From JABRWC01 sp039961675 (GTDB lineage Bacteria > Planctomycetota > Phycisphaerae > UBA1845 > Fen-1342), in the NCBI GenBank assembly GCA_039961675.1, contig JABRWC010000115.1:1-64000 (forward strand): a stretch of 64,000 nucleotides of DNA. Reading direction: 5' to 3'. Below are positions 50,667-61,700 of this stretch, one piece after another. Each line of letters begins with the position of its first letter. The first letter of the stretch is position 1. Under the pieces are notes generated by a model. It was not told where the DNA came from. It searched no databases and saw only the letters and a list, made by a program, of their open reading frames with translations. Made by a program: the position numbers and the translations under genes.

Positions 50667-51115
50667 GCCTCGACCACCTCGATGCCCATGGAGCGGGCGG
50701 TACCCTCGACGATCCGCATGCCGGCTTCCACGTCGAACGCGTTCAGGTCCTTGAGTTTCTGCTGCGCGATGTTTCGCACGTCGGCTTTGGTCACGCGGCC
50801 GACCTTGGTGCGGTTCGGTTCGCCGGCGCCCTTCTCCACCAGGGTCAGCGTCGGGTCCAGCGGCTTGGCCGCCCGCAGCAGCAGCACCGACGCCGGCGGG
50901 CTCTTGACGATGAACTCGAAGGACTTGTCCTTGTAGACCGTGATCTCGACCGGGCAGGTGATCCCGCCCAGGTCCTTCGTGCGCTCGTTGAACTGCGACA
51001 CGAACTGGCCGATGTTCACGCCGTGCTGGCCGAGCGCGGGGCCGACCGGCGGCGCCGGCGTGGCCTTGCCGCCCGGCGCCTGGAGCTTGATCTTCGCGAC
51101 AATCTGTTTGGCCAT
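50663..51115 (-). CDS. rplK: Ribosomal protein L11
   Basis: 150 aa. MAKQIVAKIKLQAPGGKATP, PPVGPALGQHGVNIGQFVSQ, FNERTKDLGGITCPVEITVY and the C-terminal RNA-binding part ending ARSMGIEVVEA are standard L11. It forms the GTPase-associated centre with 23S rRNA. Directly upstream there is no secE-nusG, which often precede rplK; those genes are elsewhere. First gene of the operon, downstream of a candidate promoter at 51172-51202. Confidence 0.97.
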   Translation of the reverse strand: MAKQIVAKIKLQAPGGKATPAPPVGPALGQHGVNIGQFVSQFNERTKDLGGITCPVEITVYKDKSFEFIVKSPPASVLLLRAAKPLDPTLTLVEKGAGEPNRTKVGRVTKADVRNIAQQKLKDLNAFDVEAGMRIVEGTARSMGIEVVEA

Positions 51116-51418
51116 GTCTCACACCCGTAGCGGCCAGGGGCGCCGGCGGCGGCCGGCGCAGTCCCGAGCCAAGTATCTTAAGCGATTCGCGCTCGATCGC
51201 AAGCCCCGTCCGGAGACTTCGCGAATGGCCGGTCGGTTGCTTCGCCCTGAGTCTCGGCCTGCGCCCATGTCCGTCCGCATAACGCGATCGTCCCGCCAGC
51301 GTCCGCCGGAGCGCGAGGAGCGCGAACAACTATACTTACTCAACGCGCCGCACGGCGCCAAACAGCGCTGATCGGCCGTCGAGCGGCGCGAGCATCAATC
51401 GCACCGGAGAACTACCGC
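51116..51418. other. 303-bp divergent intergenic region of the rpl operon
   Basis: Between rplK (minus) and the SDR gene (plus). Holds the candidate minus-strand promoter at 51172-51202 and a plus-strand TATACT at 51331-51336 that could serve the SDR gene, though without a clear -35. The GC-rich stretch at 51136-51160 (GGCGCCGGCGGCGGCCGGCGC) may fold in the rpl leader, where L1 would bind. No tRNA genes here. Confidence 0.4.
51172..51202 (-). promoter_or_regulatory. Candidate promoter of rplK operon
   Basis: On the minus strand TTGCGA (51202-51197) and GATACT (51177-51172) are 19 bp apart, longer than the ideal 17 but the best pair in the region. The rplK start lies about 57 bp downstream of the -10. 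By-eye prediction. Confidence 0.3.
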
Positions 51419-52117
51419 ATGCGCACCCCCGTCGCCGTCATCACCGGCGCCAGCCGCGGCATCGGCCTGGCGACCGCGGTCCGCTTCGCCCGCGCCGGGC
51501 ACAACGTTGTCCTGGCCGCCCGGCACGCCGCGCGGCTCGAGCACGCCATCTTGCGCATGACGGAGCTGGGCGCCGCGTGCGAGGCCGTGCCCGTGGACGT
51601 GGGCGCACCCGCCGGGGCACGAGAACTGATTGACGTGGCCCGGGCGCGCTTTGGCCGCATCGACGTGCTGGTGAACAACGCCGGCGCCGCCGCCGTCGCC
51701 CCCATCGACCAGTTCACCGACGAGGACTTCGCGCGCACGATCGCCACCAACATCGGCGGCGTGTTTCATACGACCCGGGCGGCGTGGCCGATCCTGCGCG
51801 ACCAGGGCGGCGGCGTGATCGTCAACCTCTCGTCGGTCGCATCGGTTGATCCATTTCACGGCTTTGCGGTCTACGGCGGCTCGAAGGCCTGGGTGAACGT
51901 GTTTACGCACGCGATCGCGGCCGAGGGCAAGCCGCTGGGCATCCGCGCGTTCTGCGTGGCGCCAGGCGCGGTTGAGACGGAGATGCTGCGCGGCTCGTTT
52001 CCCGACTTCCCCCGGGACAAGACGCTGGACCCCGACGCCGTCGCCGACGTGATCGCCGCCCTGTGCGACAGGGCGTTCGCGGCCGCCTCCGGCCAAACGA
52101 TCTTCGTGCGGAAGTGA
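51419..52117 (+). CDS. SDR family oxidoreductase
   Basis: 232 aa. Classical short-chain dehydrogenase: TGASRGIGLATAVRFARAGH (TGxxxGxG nucleotide site), VDVGAPAGARELID, LVNNAGAAAVAPIDQFTDED (NNAG), IVNLSSVASVDPFHGFAVYG with catalytic Ser and YGGSKAWV (YxxxK), and ending QTIFVRK. The absence of a Rossmann acidic residue after strand 2 (ARHAARLE has an Arg) suggests preference for NADPH. Substrate unknown; 3-oxoacyl-reductase-like or sugar-like are possible. ATG at 51419 follows GGAGAACTACCGC. Confidence 0.93.
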   Translation: MRTPVAVITGASRGIGLATAVRFARAGHNVVLAARHAARLEHAILRMTELGAACEAVPVDVGAPAGARELIDVARARFGRIDVLVNNAGAAAVAPIDQFTDEDFARTIATNIGGVFHTTRAAWPILRDQGGGVIVNLSSVASVDPFHGFAVYGGSKAWVNVFTHAIAAEGKPLGIRAFCVAPGAVETEMLRGSFPDFPRDKTLDPDAVADVIAALCDRAFAAASGQTIFVRK

Positions 52118-52225
52118 GCGGCGAATTGCCGCGGCGTGGGCGGGTCGGTCCGGTACAATCCAACGTGGAGCCGCCGTCGTGCTCGGGCGGGTTCGTCCCC
52201 TCGTTTCCGTCGGCAGGAGCGAACC

Positions 52226-53263
52226 ATGAGCTTGCGAATGCCGCAACGAAGCGTTGCCCCGCTCGTTCTCGCGAACGTGCTGGGGACGTGCCTGGCGCAG
52301 GCGTTGGGCCAGTCCATCGTTCTGGAGCCGAAGTATCCGCCCGGGCAGACGTTGTACTCGGAGCAGTTCGCCTCGATCGAGTTTGTGATCGCCGGCGGGG
52401 CGGTGCAGGACGTCGACGCGGAGGGCATCAAGGCCCTGACCGAGTTCCGCCTCGGGTTGCTGCGCACCGTGCAATCGGCTTCCGCGGACGGTGTTACGCT
52501 GCGCCTGACGCTCGACCGCGTCGCCGTCAAATTCGAGATGGCGCTGCTGCCGCCGATGGCGTTCGACAGCGACGGCGTCGATCCACCCGAGGGGACGCCC
52601 GCGCTGGAGCGCGCACTGCGGCCGCTGATCGGCATGAGCTACACGCTCGCGCTGAACGGCAAGCACAAAGTGGTCCGCACGGAAGGGCTGGACGAGATCC
52701 GAGCCGTGCTCGATAAGAACGGGGCCTCGCTGCCTCCGGTCAGCCTGATCAGCACGCTGTTCTCCGAGAAGAGCGTACGGCGCGACTGGGGCGAGGAACG
52801 AATGGTGCTCTTCCCGATGAAAAGCGTCCGCATCGGCGAAAGCTGGTCGAGGTCGATTGACTCCGAGCTCGGCTCGGCCGGCCAAGTGCAGACCGACTAT
52901 CGCTGCAAGCTGGACCGCATCGTCAAGGACGGCGACACGCGTCTCGGGCTGGTCTCGTTCATCAGTGACGTGCGGACCGCCGCCGATGCCAAGCCGCTCA
53001 AGGCGCCTGACGGCTCCGACATGAAGCTGAAAGACGGGCGGCTCACCGGCCACGCCGCGTACGACATCGTGCTCGGCGAGTACGTCGAGTCCGTCGCGGA
53101 CGGCGCGATCTCGTTTCAGGGACAACCCCGCAGCGGCGCGCTCCCGTTCCGTGCCGACGTGAGGCTGTCGCAGAGCAGCATCGTCATGTCGCCCGACCAG
53201 CGAAGCGCGACGCGCGGCCAGCCGCAGGACACCACGCCGGTGTCGAGCGACCGCACACCATGA
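52226..53263 (+). CDS. Hypothetical secreted protein of 345 aa
   Basis: ATG with AGGAG 6 nt upstream. Signal peptide MSLRMPQRSVAPLVLANVLG to the GQS region. The body is beta-rich with many Asp/Lys: YPPGQTLYSEQFASIEFVIA, TLRLTLDRVAVKFEMALLPP, YTLALNGKHKVVRTEGLDEI, MVLFPMKSVRIGESWSRSID and KLDRIVKDGDTRLGLVSFIS. It resembles the DUF6263-type secreted proteins of planctomycetes, but this is a recollection, not a tested match. Ends with a Ser/Arg/Gln-rich tail. It precedes mnmG by 37 bp on the same strand and may share a transcript. Confidence 0.75.
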   Translation: MSLRMPQRSVAPLVLANVLGTCLAQALGQSIVLEPKYPPGQTLYSEQFASIEFVIAGGAVQDVDAEGIKALTEFRLGLLRTVQSASADGVTLRLTLDRVAVKFEMALLPPMAFDSDGVDPPEGTPALERALRPLIGMSYTLALNGKHKVVRTEGLDEIRAVLDKNGASLPPVSLISTLFSEKSVRRDWGEERMVLFPMKSVRIGESWSRSIDSELGSAGQVQTDYRCKLDRIVKDGDTRLGLVSFISDVRTAADAKPLKAPDGSDMKLKDGRLTGHAAYDIVLGEYVESVADGAISFQGQPRSGALPFRADVRLSQSSIVMSPDQRSATRGQPQDTTPVSSDRTP

Positions 53264-53300
53264 GCTGCCGGTTTCCAGACGTTCCCAGGCGGGTCTGCAC

Positions 53301-55145
<1,845 letters not shown>

Positions 55146-55173
55146 GAAACGCGCGATTCGTGCCCGGCTTGCC

Positions 55174-55207
55174 TTGTCAACTCGACCCACTTGGTGTACA
55201 TTATAAT
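55174..55207 (+). promoter_or_regulatory. AT-rich promoter of the response-regulator gene
   Basis: TTGTCA at 55174-55179 and TACATT at 55197-55202 are 17 bp apart, and a perfect TATAAT overlaps at 55202-55207. This AT-rich island (ACATTATAATAAAATGG) stands out in an otherwise GC-rich window. The ATG at 55240 follows GAGGGTGGC. Best promoter candidate in the window. Confidence 0.55.
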
Positions 55208-55239
55208 AAAATGGGGAAACTGGGAAAGCTGAGGGTGGC

Positions 55240-55845
55240 ATGAGCGCCGCAGATGAGACCCCCGACACGAAGCTGCTTCGAAAGAAAAGCGTGTTTACGA
55301 CCGGCGAGGTCGCAGACATCTGCAAGGTCAGCCAGCAGACTGTCATTCGCTGCTTTGATAATGGCCGGCTACGGGGCTTCCGCGTGCCGGGATCGCGATT
55401 CCGCCGCATTCCGCGCGACAGCCTGATCCAGTTCATGAAGGAAAACAACATCCCGCTCGACCAGCTCGAGATGGGCAAGAAGCGCGTGCTGGTGGTGGAC
55501 GACGACCCCGCGATCGTTGAGATGCTGGTCGAGCTGCTGGAGCGCGACGGCCGGTTCGAGGTGCAGACGGCGGCAACCGGTTTCGACGCCGGCTTGCGCA
55601 CCAAGGAGTTCCGGCCCGACGTGATCGTACTGGATTTCCTCCTGCCGGACATCAACGGCAACGCCGTGCTGCGCAGCATCCGCTCCGACCCGACCATGAA
55701 GGACGTGCGGATCATCATGGTCTCGGGACAGGTGAATCGCGACGAAGTCCAGACGCTGCTCGACGCCGGCGCCGACGATTTCCTTCAGAAGCCGTTCAGC
55801 ATTGAGCAGCTTGTGCGGCGGATCACGGAACTTGTCTGTGCATGA
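55240..55845 (+). CDS. HTH-receiver response regulator
   Basis: 201 aa. Residues 18-70 form an excisionase/MerR-type helix-turn-helix (KKSVFTTGEVADICKVSQQT, then FRVPGSRFRRIPRDSLIQFM), and residues 80-200 a receiver domain: RVLVVDDDPAIVEMLVELLE, phospho-acceptor D132 in DVIVLDFLLPDINGN, and the conserved K in LQKPFS. The order HTH then receiver is the reverse of OmpR-type regulators and is seen often in planctomycetes and deltaproteobacteria. Its stop overlaps the start region of the sensor kinase. A strong AT-rich promoter lies upstream. Confidence 0.92.
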   Translation: MSAADETPDTKLLRKKSVFTTGEVADICKVSQQTVIRCFDNGRLRGFRVPGSRFRRIPRDSLIQFMKENNIPLDQLEMGKKRVLVVDDDPAIVEMLVELLERDGRFEVQTAATGFDAGLRTKEFRPDVIVLDFLLPDINGNAVLRSIRSDPTMKDVRIIMVSGQVNRDEVQTLLDAGADDFLQKPFSIEQLVRRITELVCA

Positions 55846-55867
55846 ACATCACGCCTGCCGCGGCCCG

Positions 55868-58138
55868 ATGGATCGCGCATCGTCCGAGATCGCGCTTTCC
55901 CGCTTGGACGCACTCCCCCCGCTGAGCGAACGGACAATCGAGTTCCTGCGGCGCGCCGGCACGCCGGCTCGGATCGCCGCGCGCATCGATGCCGACGCCG
56001 CGCTCGCCCAGCGGCTCCTGGCGTACGGGCGCGAAATCGCGCCGCCCGCGAGCGCCGCGCCGGCGTCCGTCGCGGAGCTGCTCGAACGCTTCGGATCCCG
56101 GCACATCGGCGTCGTGACGCTCGCGCTGGAGCTTGTCGATTACTTCGGTCTCGATCGCAACGGCGCGGCGGACGGCGACGTACGCGCAGCGTGGCGGCAT
56201 TCGCTGGCGGTGGGGCTCGCGGCGCGTCACCTGGCGCTCACCAATCCGCGCATCGGCGTGAATCCGGAAGACGCCTTCGGCGCGGGTCTGGTGCACGACG
56301 TCGGCATGCTCGCGCTTGCCGCAGTCTTTCCGCGCGCGTACAAGCGCGTGATCGAACGCGTCGCGTCTGGAGCGGGCAGCGTGGCCGACGTCGAGCAGGA
56401 CGTGTTGAGCGTCGATCATTTCGTGGCCGGCCGGCGGCTCGCCGAGCGTTGGAACCTCCCGCCGCCGCTCCAGGAGTGCATCTGGCTCCACGGTCTGTCG
56501 CTGGACTCGCTGCCGCAGACGGTCACGGCCCGCGAGCTGATCGCGCTGATCCACGTGGCGGACGCGCTGGTGCGCGAGCGGCGCCTCGGAATGGCGGATT
56601 ACCACGTGCAGATCGAGCGCGCCACGGACATCGCCCGCCAACTCGGACTGACGCCCGCCGACATTTCCGCCGCGCTGGCAGACCTGGAATCGACCGTCGA
56701 AATTCACGAGCGCGCCCTGTGCGTCACCCACACTCCGAGGCTCAATGCGGCGCTGGGGACGCCGCGATGGACGATCGCCGACGAGGCGGCCGCTGGCCCC
56801 GGCTCGGCCGGTGCGCTGGCGCGCGAGCTGGAGGCGATTCGCACGCTCGCGCAGCGCGTGGCCGCAGGCCCGGACCTGCGCTCCTGTGCCTCCGGGCTTG
56901 CCGCCGCCACCTGCCTCGCCTACGACCAGGCGCCGGCCGCCGCGTTCGTGCTGCACCCTTCCTCCGACGCCGCAGAGCTGTGCGTCCACGACGCCCTGCT
57001 CGGGACGTATGAGCAGACCGTCCGGCTGGACGCCGTGATTGTCGACTCGCTCGCCGCAACCCGCGAGCGGCCCGAGAGCCGATCGCTCCCCGCGCTGGTG
57101 CGCGCGATCTTCAACTCGGCGGACATCGCGGCTGGTTTTCAGGGCCGGGCTTGCGTGCCGATCTCGCACGGCGATCAGATCGTCGGCGGGCTGGTGCTGG
57201 CCGAGCCGGCGGAAGGCGAACATACGCTGGACGGTCCGCGCGACTTCCTCGCCACGGCGGCGATGGTCCTGGTCCAGGCGCGCGCGTCGGCGCTGGCGCG
57301 GCGGCTAGCGGACGAGCTCGCCGGCGCCAACCGCCGGATTCAGAACCTGTACGTGGGGATGTTGCGCTCCCGCGCGCTGTCGATGATCGCGGAGATGGCC
57401 GCGGGCGCCGGGCACGAGCTGAACTCCCCGCTGGCGGTAATCTCGGGCCGGGCGCAGATGCTGCGACAGCAGACCAGCGATCCGCAGTTGTGCGCCGCGC
57501 TGGAATTGATCGACGCCAAGGCCCGTGAGTGCAGCGGCATCGTCTCCGAGCTGATGGACTTCGCCCGCCCGCGCGCCCCGCGACTGGAAGACATCGACGT
57601 GCTGGACTTCTTGCGCACCGTGCACGCCGAGTGGCAGGCCCGGTCCGGCCTGCCGCCGTCACGCGTGGAACTGGACCTGCTGCCGCGGCGCGACGACGGC
57701 CAGCCGATCGCCTCGCCGCCCGCGACGCGATTTCGCGTCGATCGCGAGCAGTTGCGCGCAGCGCTGTTTGAGCTGCTGGACAACGCCGCCGAAGCCACGG
57801 CGCAGAACCAGGGGGTGATCGAAATCTTGTGGCGGCCCTGCCAGAGACCGCTCGACGCTGGGGCGGGCGAATCCATCTCGGGTGCGCCCATCTCGGGTGC
57901 ACCCGCCGCGGCGCGCCCGTGCGTCGAGCTTCGAATCCGCGACGCGGGCTGCGGCATGACGCCGGCCGTGCTGGAGCGTGCGTTCGACCCGTTCTTCTCG
58001 CACCGGCGGGCGGGGCGCGGTCGCGGGCTGGGTCTGGCGCGCGTGTATCGCTCGGTCGAGGCCCACGGCGGTCGAATGTGGATCGAAAGCCAGCCCGACC
58101 AGGGAACGACCGTCCACCTGCTGCTTCCGGGTGTCTGA
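55868..58138 (+). CDS. HDOD-GAF-histidine kinase hybrid sensor
   Basis: 756 aa from the ATG at 55868; a GTG at 55838 overlapping the regulator stop by 8 nt is an alternative. Residues 1-230: HDOD domain (RIAARIDADAALAQRLLAYG, EDAFGAGLVHDVGMLALAAV, AGRRLAERWNLPPPLQECIW). Residues 340-490: GAF-like sensor region. Then HisKA with GAGHELNSPLAVISGRAQML and phosphorylated H516, and HATPase_c with ELLDNAAEATAQNQ, IRDAGCGMTPAVLERAFDPF and GRGLGLARVYRSVEAHGG. An insertion of Ser/Ala/Gly repeats (GESISGAPISGAPAAARP) lies in the ATPase. It should phosphorylate the adjacent HTH-receiver protein. The HDOD half may sense or transmit a nucleotide signal. Confidence 0.9.
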   Translation: MDRASSEIALSRLDALPPLSERTIEFLRRAGTPARIAARIDADAALAQRLLAYGREIAPPASAAPASVAELLERFGSRHIGVVTLALELVDYFGLDRNGAADGDVRAAWRHSLAVGLAARHLALTNPRIGVNPEDAFGAGLVHDVGMLALAAVFPRAYKRVIERVASGAGSVADVEQDVLSVDHFVAGRRLAERWNLPPPLQECIWLHGLSLDSLPQTVTARELIALIHVADALVRERRLGMADYHVQIERATDIARQLGLTPADISAALADLESTVEIHERALCVTHTPRLNAALGTPRWTIADEAAAGPGSAGALARELEAIRTLAQRVAAGPDLRSCASGLAAATCLAYDQAPAAAFVLHPSSDAAELCVHDALLGTYEQTVRLDAVIVDSLAATRERPESRSLPALVRAIFNSADIAAGFQGRACVPISHGDQIVGGLVLAEPAEGEHTLDGPRDFLATAAMVLVQARASALARRLADELAGANRRIQNLYVGMLRSRALSMIAEMAAGAGHELNSPLAVISGRAQMLRQQTSDPQLCAALELIDAKARECSGIVSELMDFARPRAPRLEDIDVLDFLRTVHAEWQARSGLPPSRVELDLLPRRDDGQPIASPPATRFRVDREQLRAALFELLDNAAEATAQNQGVIEILWRPCQRPLDAGAGESISGAPISGAPAAARPCVELRIRDAGCGMTPAVLERAFDPFFSHRRAGRGRGLGLARVYRSVEAHGGRMWIESQPDQGTTVHLLLPGV

Positions 58139-58172
58139 CCCGTCGCACGCAACGCTCGCGCTGCGTTGGCGG

Positions 58173-58481
58173 TCAGGACGCGGCCGCGAGGTTCTCGAGC
58201 GGGGCGGTGATGACGATAATGCTTCCGGCCGGGTCGCGAAGCTGAAGCTTGACGCGCCCCGCCGTGCGGAGCTTCTCGCGCTGAGCCTCGTTCGAGACGT
58301 ACACGACTTCAGCGCCGATCCGGCGGTCGCCGGCAAAGAACAGCTTCTGGAGCCTGCGTTTGACCGAGACCGACGTGCGCTGATGGTCGTCGTCCCACTC
58401 GGACCAGGCGGGGACGTCGCCCGGAGTGCGCACCTTCACGCGAGTTCCCGCGCTGATGAACTTCACGTTGCCGATCGCCAT
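58173..58481 (-). CDS. Unknown 102-aa protein
   Basis: ATG at 58481 preceded by GAGGGCGAGGC. MAIGNVKFISAGTRVKVRTP with DVPAWSEWDDDHQRTSVSVK, RRLQKLFFAGDRRIGAEVVY and KLQLRDPAGSIIVITAPLEN read as a small beta-rich, basic soluble protein of unknown fold. No signal peptide. A frame to 58622 is longer but Arg/Gly/Pro-rich and unsupported. The gene lies convergent with the kinase gene (34 bp apart), so its own promoter must be in the 58482-58766 region. Confidence 0.7.
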   Translation of the reverse strand: MAIGNVKFISAGTRVKVRTPGDVPAWSEWDDDHQRTSVSVKRRLQKLFFAGDRRIGAEVVYVSNEAQREKLRTAGRVKLQLRDPAGSIIVITAPLENLAAAS

Positions 58482-58670
58482 GCCTCGCCCTCGCGCAAAC
58501 TGCGGCGCGCGGACCGCCCGTGGGTCATCGCCAGCCGCAACATGTACACGTTGGGGAAATGCGGGCGGCAGCCGCCTGCCCGACGACCGCCTGTGCGGAG
58601 GTGCCCCTCCGCCCCGTCTCACGTGAGAAGTATACGTGGCTTGGCAAGTTCCTGACAGGGTTTTTCAGCC

Positions 58671-58713
58671 GGCACGCAGGCGGGACGCCTGTGCTACCCG
58701 CCTGTGCCTGCCG
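58671..58713. repeat. REP-like palindromic repeat upstream of the AsmA-like gene
   Basis: Contains the reverse complement of the core GTAGCACAGGCGT-CCGCCTG found inside the radical SAM gene at 43876-43899, plus a second AGGCGG/CCGCCT palindrome and GGCAGG-type ends. It is a non-coding copy, 55 bp before the AsmA-like start, so in the leader or promoter region. Confidence 0.65.
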
Positions 58714-58766
58714 GCGGACTGCACGCATGACTTTCGGTTTCACTTGCGGCGGGAGAGAATGAACCC

Positions 58767-61700
58767 ATGCGTCGCTCGCGTTGGCTGCGCAACCTGATGA
58801 TCCTGCTGCTCTTGCTGGTCCTGCCGCCGGCCGGCGTCTACATCTACTTCACCCGCCCGGGGGTCCTCCGCAGCCAGGTCGAGGCGGCGTTCGCGCGGGC
58901 CGGGCTGCGGGTGACGCGGCTCGACGAGATCGGTTTCACCCCTTGGGGCGGTTTGGAGGTGGCCAATCTCGCCCTCGATCTGGCCGAGCCTTCCCGCTGG
59001 AACCCGCTGCTCGAAAGACCGGCGCTCGTCCAGGTCGGACACGCCCGTGTTCACCCCAGCTTGTCAGCGCTGCTGGTCGGCCGCGTAACGCTGAAGGCCG
59101 TCGCGCTCGAGCGTCCCGCAATCAGTTGGGTGCTTCATTCGGCGCCCGAAGCGGCGGCGGCGACGGCGTCGCGTTCGACCGAAGTGGACCTGGGGGCGCT
59201 GCTGGCCGGGCTTCCGTCGCTGAGCATCGAGGGCGGCGACGTGAACCTGTGGGCAACGGAACCGGCCGGGCTTCGGCTGCTGCGGCGTTGGGCGGTGTCG
59301 GGGCGCGGCGACTGGTCCGCAGGCTCCGAGCCCGGCTCACCGCGCGATTACGTGCTGCGCATCCACCAAACGGGCGGCCCCGTTCCGCGCCGGCCGAACG
59401 GTCCAGGAGAACCGCTGCTCGAGCTGCGTTCGAACGGCCGCACGCTCCGGGGCCGCATCGGCTGGATCGAAACGGCGGTCGTTCGGGAGCTGCTGCCCGC
59501 GGCGTGGCGGGAGCGAGTCGCGGCTGTCGGGCTGAGCGCCGTGGCGCGTCTGTCGGACTTCGCCTACTCGGAAGGACAGGTTCGCAGCGCGACGCTCGAA
59601 TTTGAGCAGGCTGAAAGCGCCCTGCCGGTCGAGGAGCCCGGCCCGGCGGCTCCGGCGACCGCGTCATTCCTGCAACTGCGTTCGGCCGCGGGGTGCATTC
59701 GGTTCCGTGGGCGTCTGGACGAGAGTGGCGTGCCGGCACAGAGCGTGCAAGTCGCGCTCGAGGGCGAGCTCAACGACGGGCGCGTGAGTCTGTCGTTGCA
59801 GGCCGAAGGCCGCGCGCTGCACGCCGAATCCGACTCCCCGTCGCTCGACCGCTGGCTCGGCGCGCTGGGAAGCCTGGACGCATCGCTCCGCGTGGACTCG
59901 ATCACGCTGCCCGATTTCGACGCGCAGCCCGCGTTCGTCCAGTCGCAGCGCCTGCCGGACGGCGTGCGCTCGTTCTTTCGGAACTTCGATCCGCGCGGGC
60001 GCGTGAACTTCGCCGTCCGCGTGGCGCGCCGCCCGCGCTCCACTGCTTCCGGCGACGGCCGTGCGGACGCGGATCTGTGGTCCTACGACGGTCGGATCGA
60101 GGCGCTCGGCAGCTCGGCGTTTCCGCGCTACTTTCCGTATCTCTGGCGCGACGTGCACGGCGCGGTCAGCTTCTCGGAAGCCGGCATCACGCTCGAATCG
60201 CTCAGCGGCAACCACGGCAGCGCGCGGATGCGCATCAACGGGCACGTGAACAACGTCGAGCGCTGGACGGGCTTTCAGCTCTCCGTGGACGCCAAGGACC
60301 TGGCGCTCGATGCCGATTTGCTCGCCGCACTGCCAGCGGAGTACGGCGACGTATGGCGCGACGCCGACCCGGTCGGACTGTGCGACGTCGCCGTTGAGCT
60401 AACGCGCGCCGAGGGGAGCGAACAATCCGGGCCGCTCCCGACCGAAATCCAGGTCGATGCGCTGCTGACGCAGGGCAGCCTGACGGCCGGGCAGGCGGTC
60501 CGGCTCGACGACGCCTCCGGGCACTTCCGGATCGAGGATGGGATGCTCCAGATTTCGCGTCTCTCGGGAACGCACGACGGCGCCACCGTGCAGCTCTCCG
60601 GTTCGCTGGACCTGCGCCGGCGTGAGTCCGGACGCGCGGAGCGCGTCTCGCTGACCGCTTCCGACCTGCCGCTGGAACGCGTAAGCCGCGTCCGCGACGT
60701 GCATGGCGACAGCCTGGGAGAGATCCGCTTCGCAGGCCGCGGCAACGTGTGGGGCAGCGTGTCGCGCGGCGTCGAGGGACTTCGAGACAGCTACTCGGTC
60801 GAAGTGACCGACGGGACGCTAACCGCGTTCGCCGCCGATCTTCCGTGGTCGCTGGCCCGCGGCTGGATCACGCTGGACGATGAGCAGCAGCGGATCGTGC
60901 GGCTCGATGCACGGCGCGGGGAAGATCGGATTTCCGTCAGCGGCCGCCTTCCGGCAGAGGGACGCGCTGGGCAGGCGGCGCTCGAGGTGCGCTCCGAGAC
61001 CCGCGCGATGGATCAACTGCTTCGCCAGCTCATCCCCGCGCGTTGGGCGCGGCTTCGGGAGATGCTGGGCGCCGGAGGCGCCGGCGCGCTGGAAATGTCG
61101 CTGCGCGTCGCACCGGATGCCGAGCCCGCCCTGCGACAGCGGGCCGAGATTCAACTGACGCTCGAACGGCTGAAGCCGGCGCCGCTGCCGCTCGATCTGC
61201 GCCAGATCGACGCGCGCCTCAGTCTCAACGCGCACGGGTTCGAGTTGAAGAACGCCGCGGCGCGCTACGGCGCGAGCGGCCGGGTCGAGGTCGCCGGCGG
61301 CGGGCATTGGGAAGGCGCGGCGCCCTGGAGCGAGCTGCACGCCGATCTGCACGAGATCGCGATCGACGCGGCGTTCATCGAGGCCATGCCCGAGCCGCTC
61401 GCGCGGCTGCTGCGGCGCATGGCGGTGCAGGGGCGGGCGGACGGGACGATCGACCGCCTGCGCGTCTCGGGCGGGGGCCCGAACGAATGGGACTTCATTG
61501 GGCGCCTCTCGCTGACCGGCACGGACTTACGCGTGGGACTGCCGCTGGAAGACGCCGACGGCGAGCTCAGCGGCCGGTGTCTGGTGCCGCCGAACCAGGA
61601 GCCGAGCCTGGAGCTGGACTTCCTGGTGGCGCGCGGCGTGCTGGCCGGGCGGCCGATCGAGCGCTGGGAAGGTCACGTGATCGGCGAGCCCGGGGCGCGC

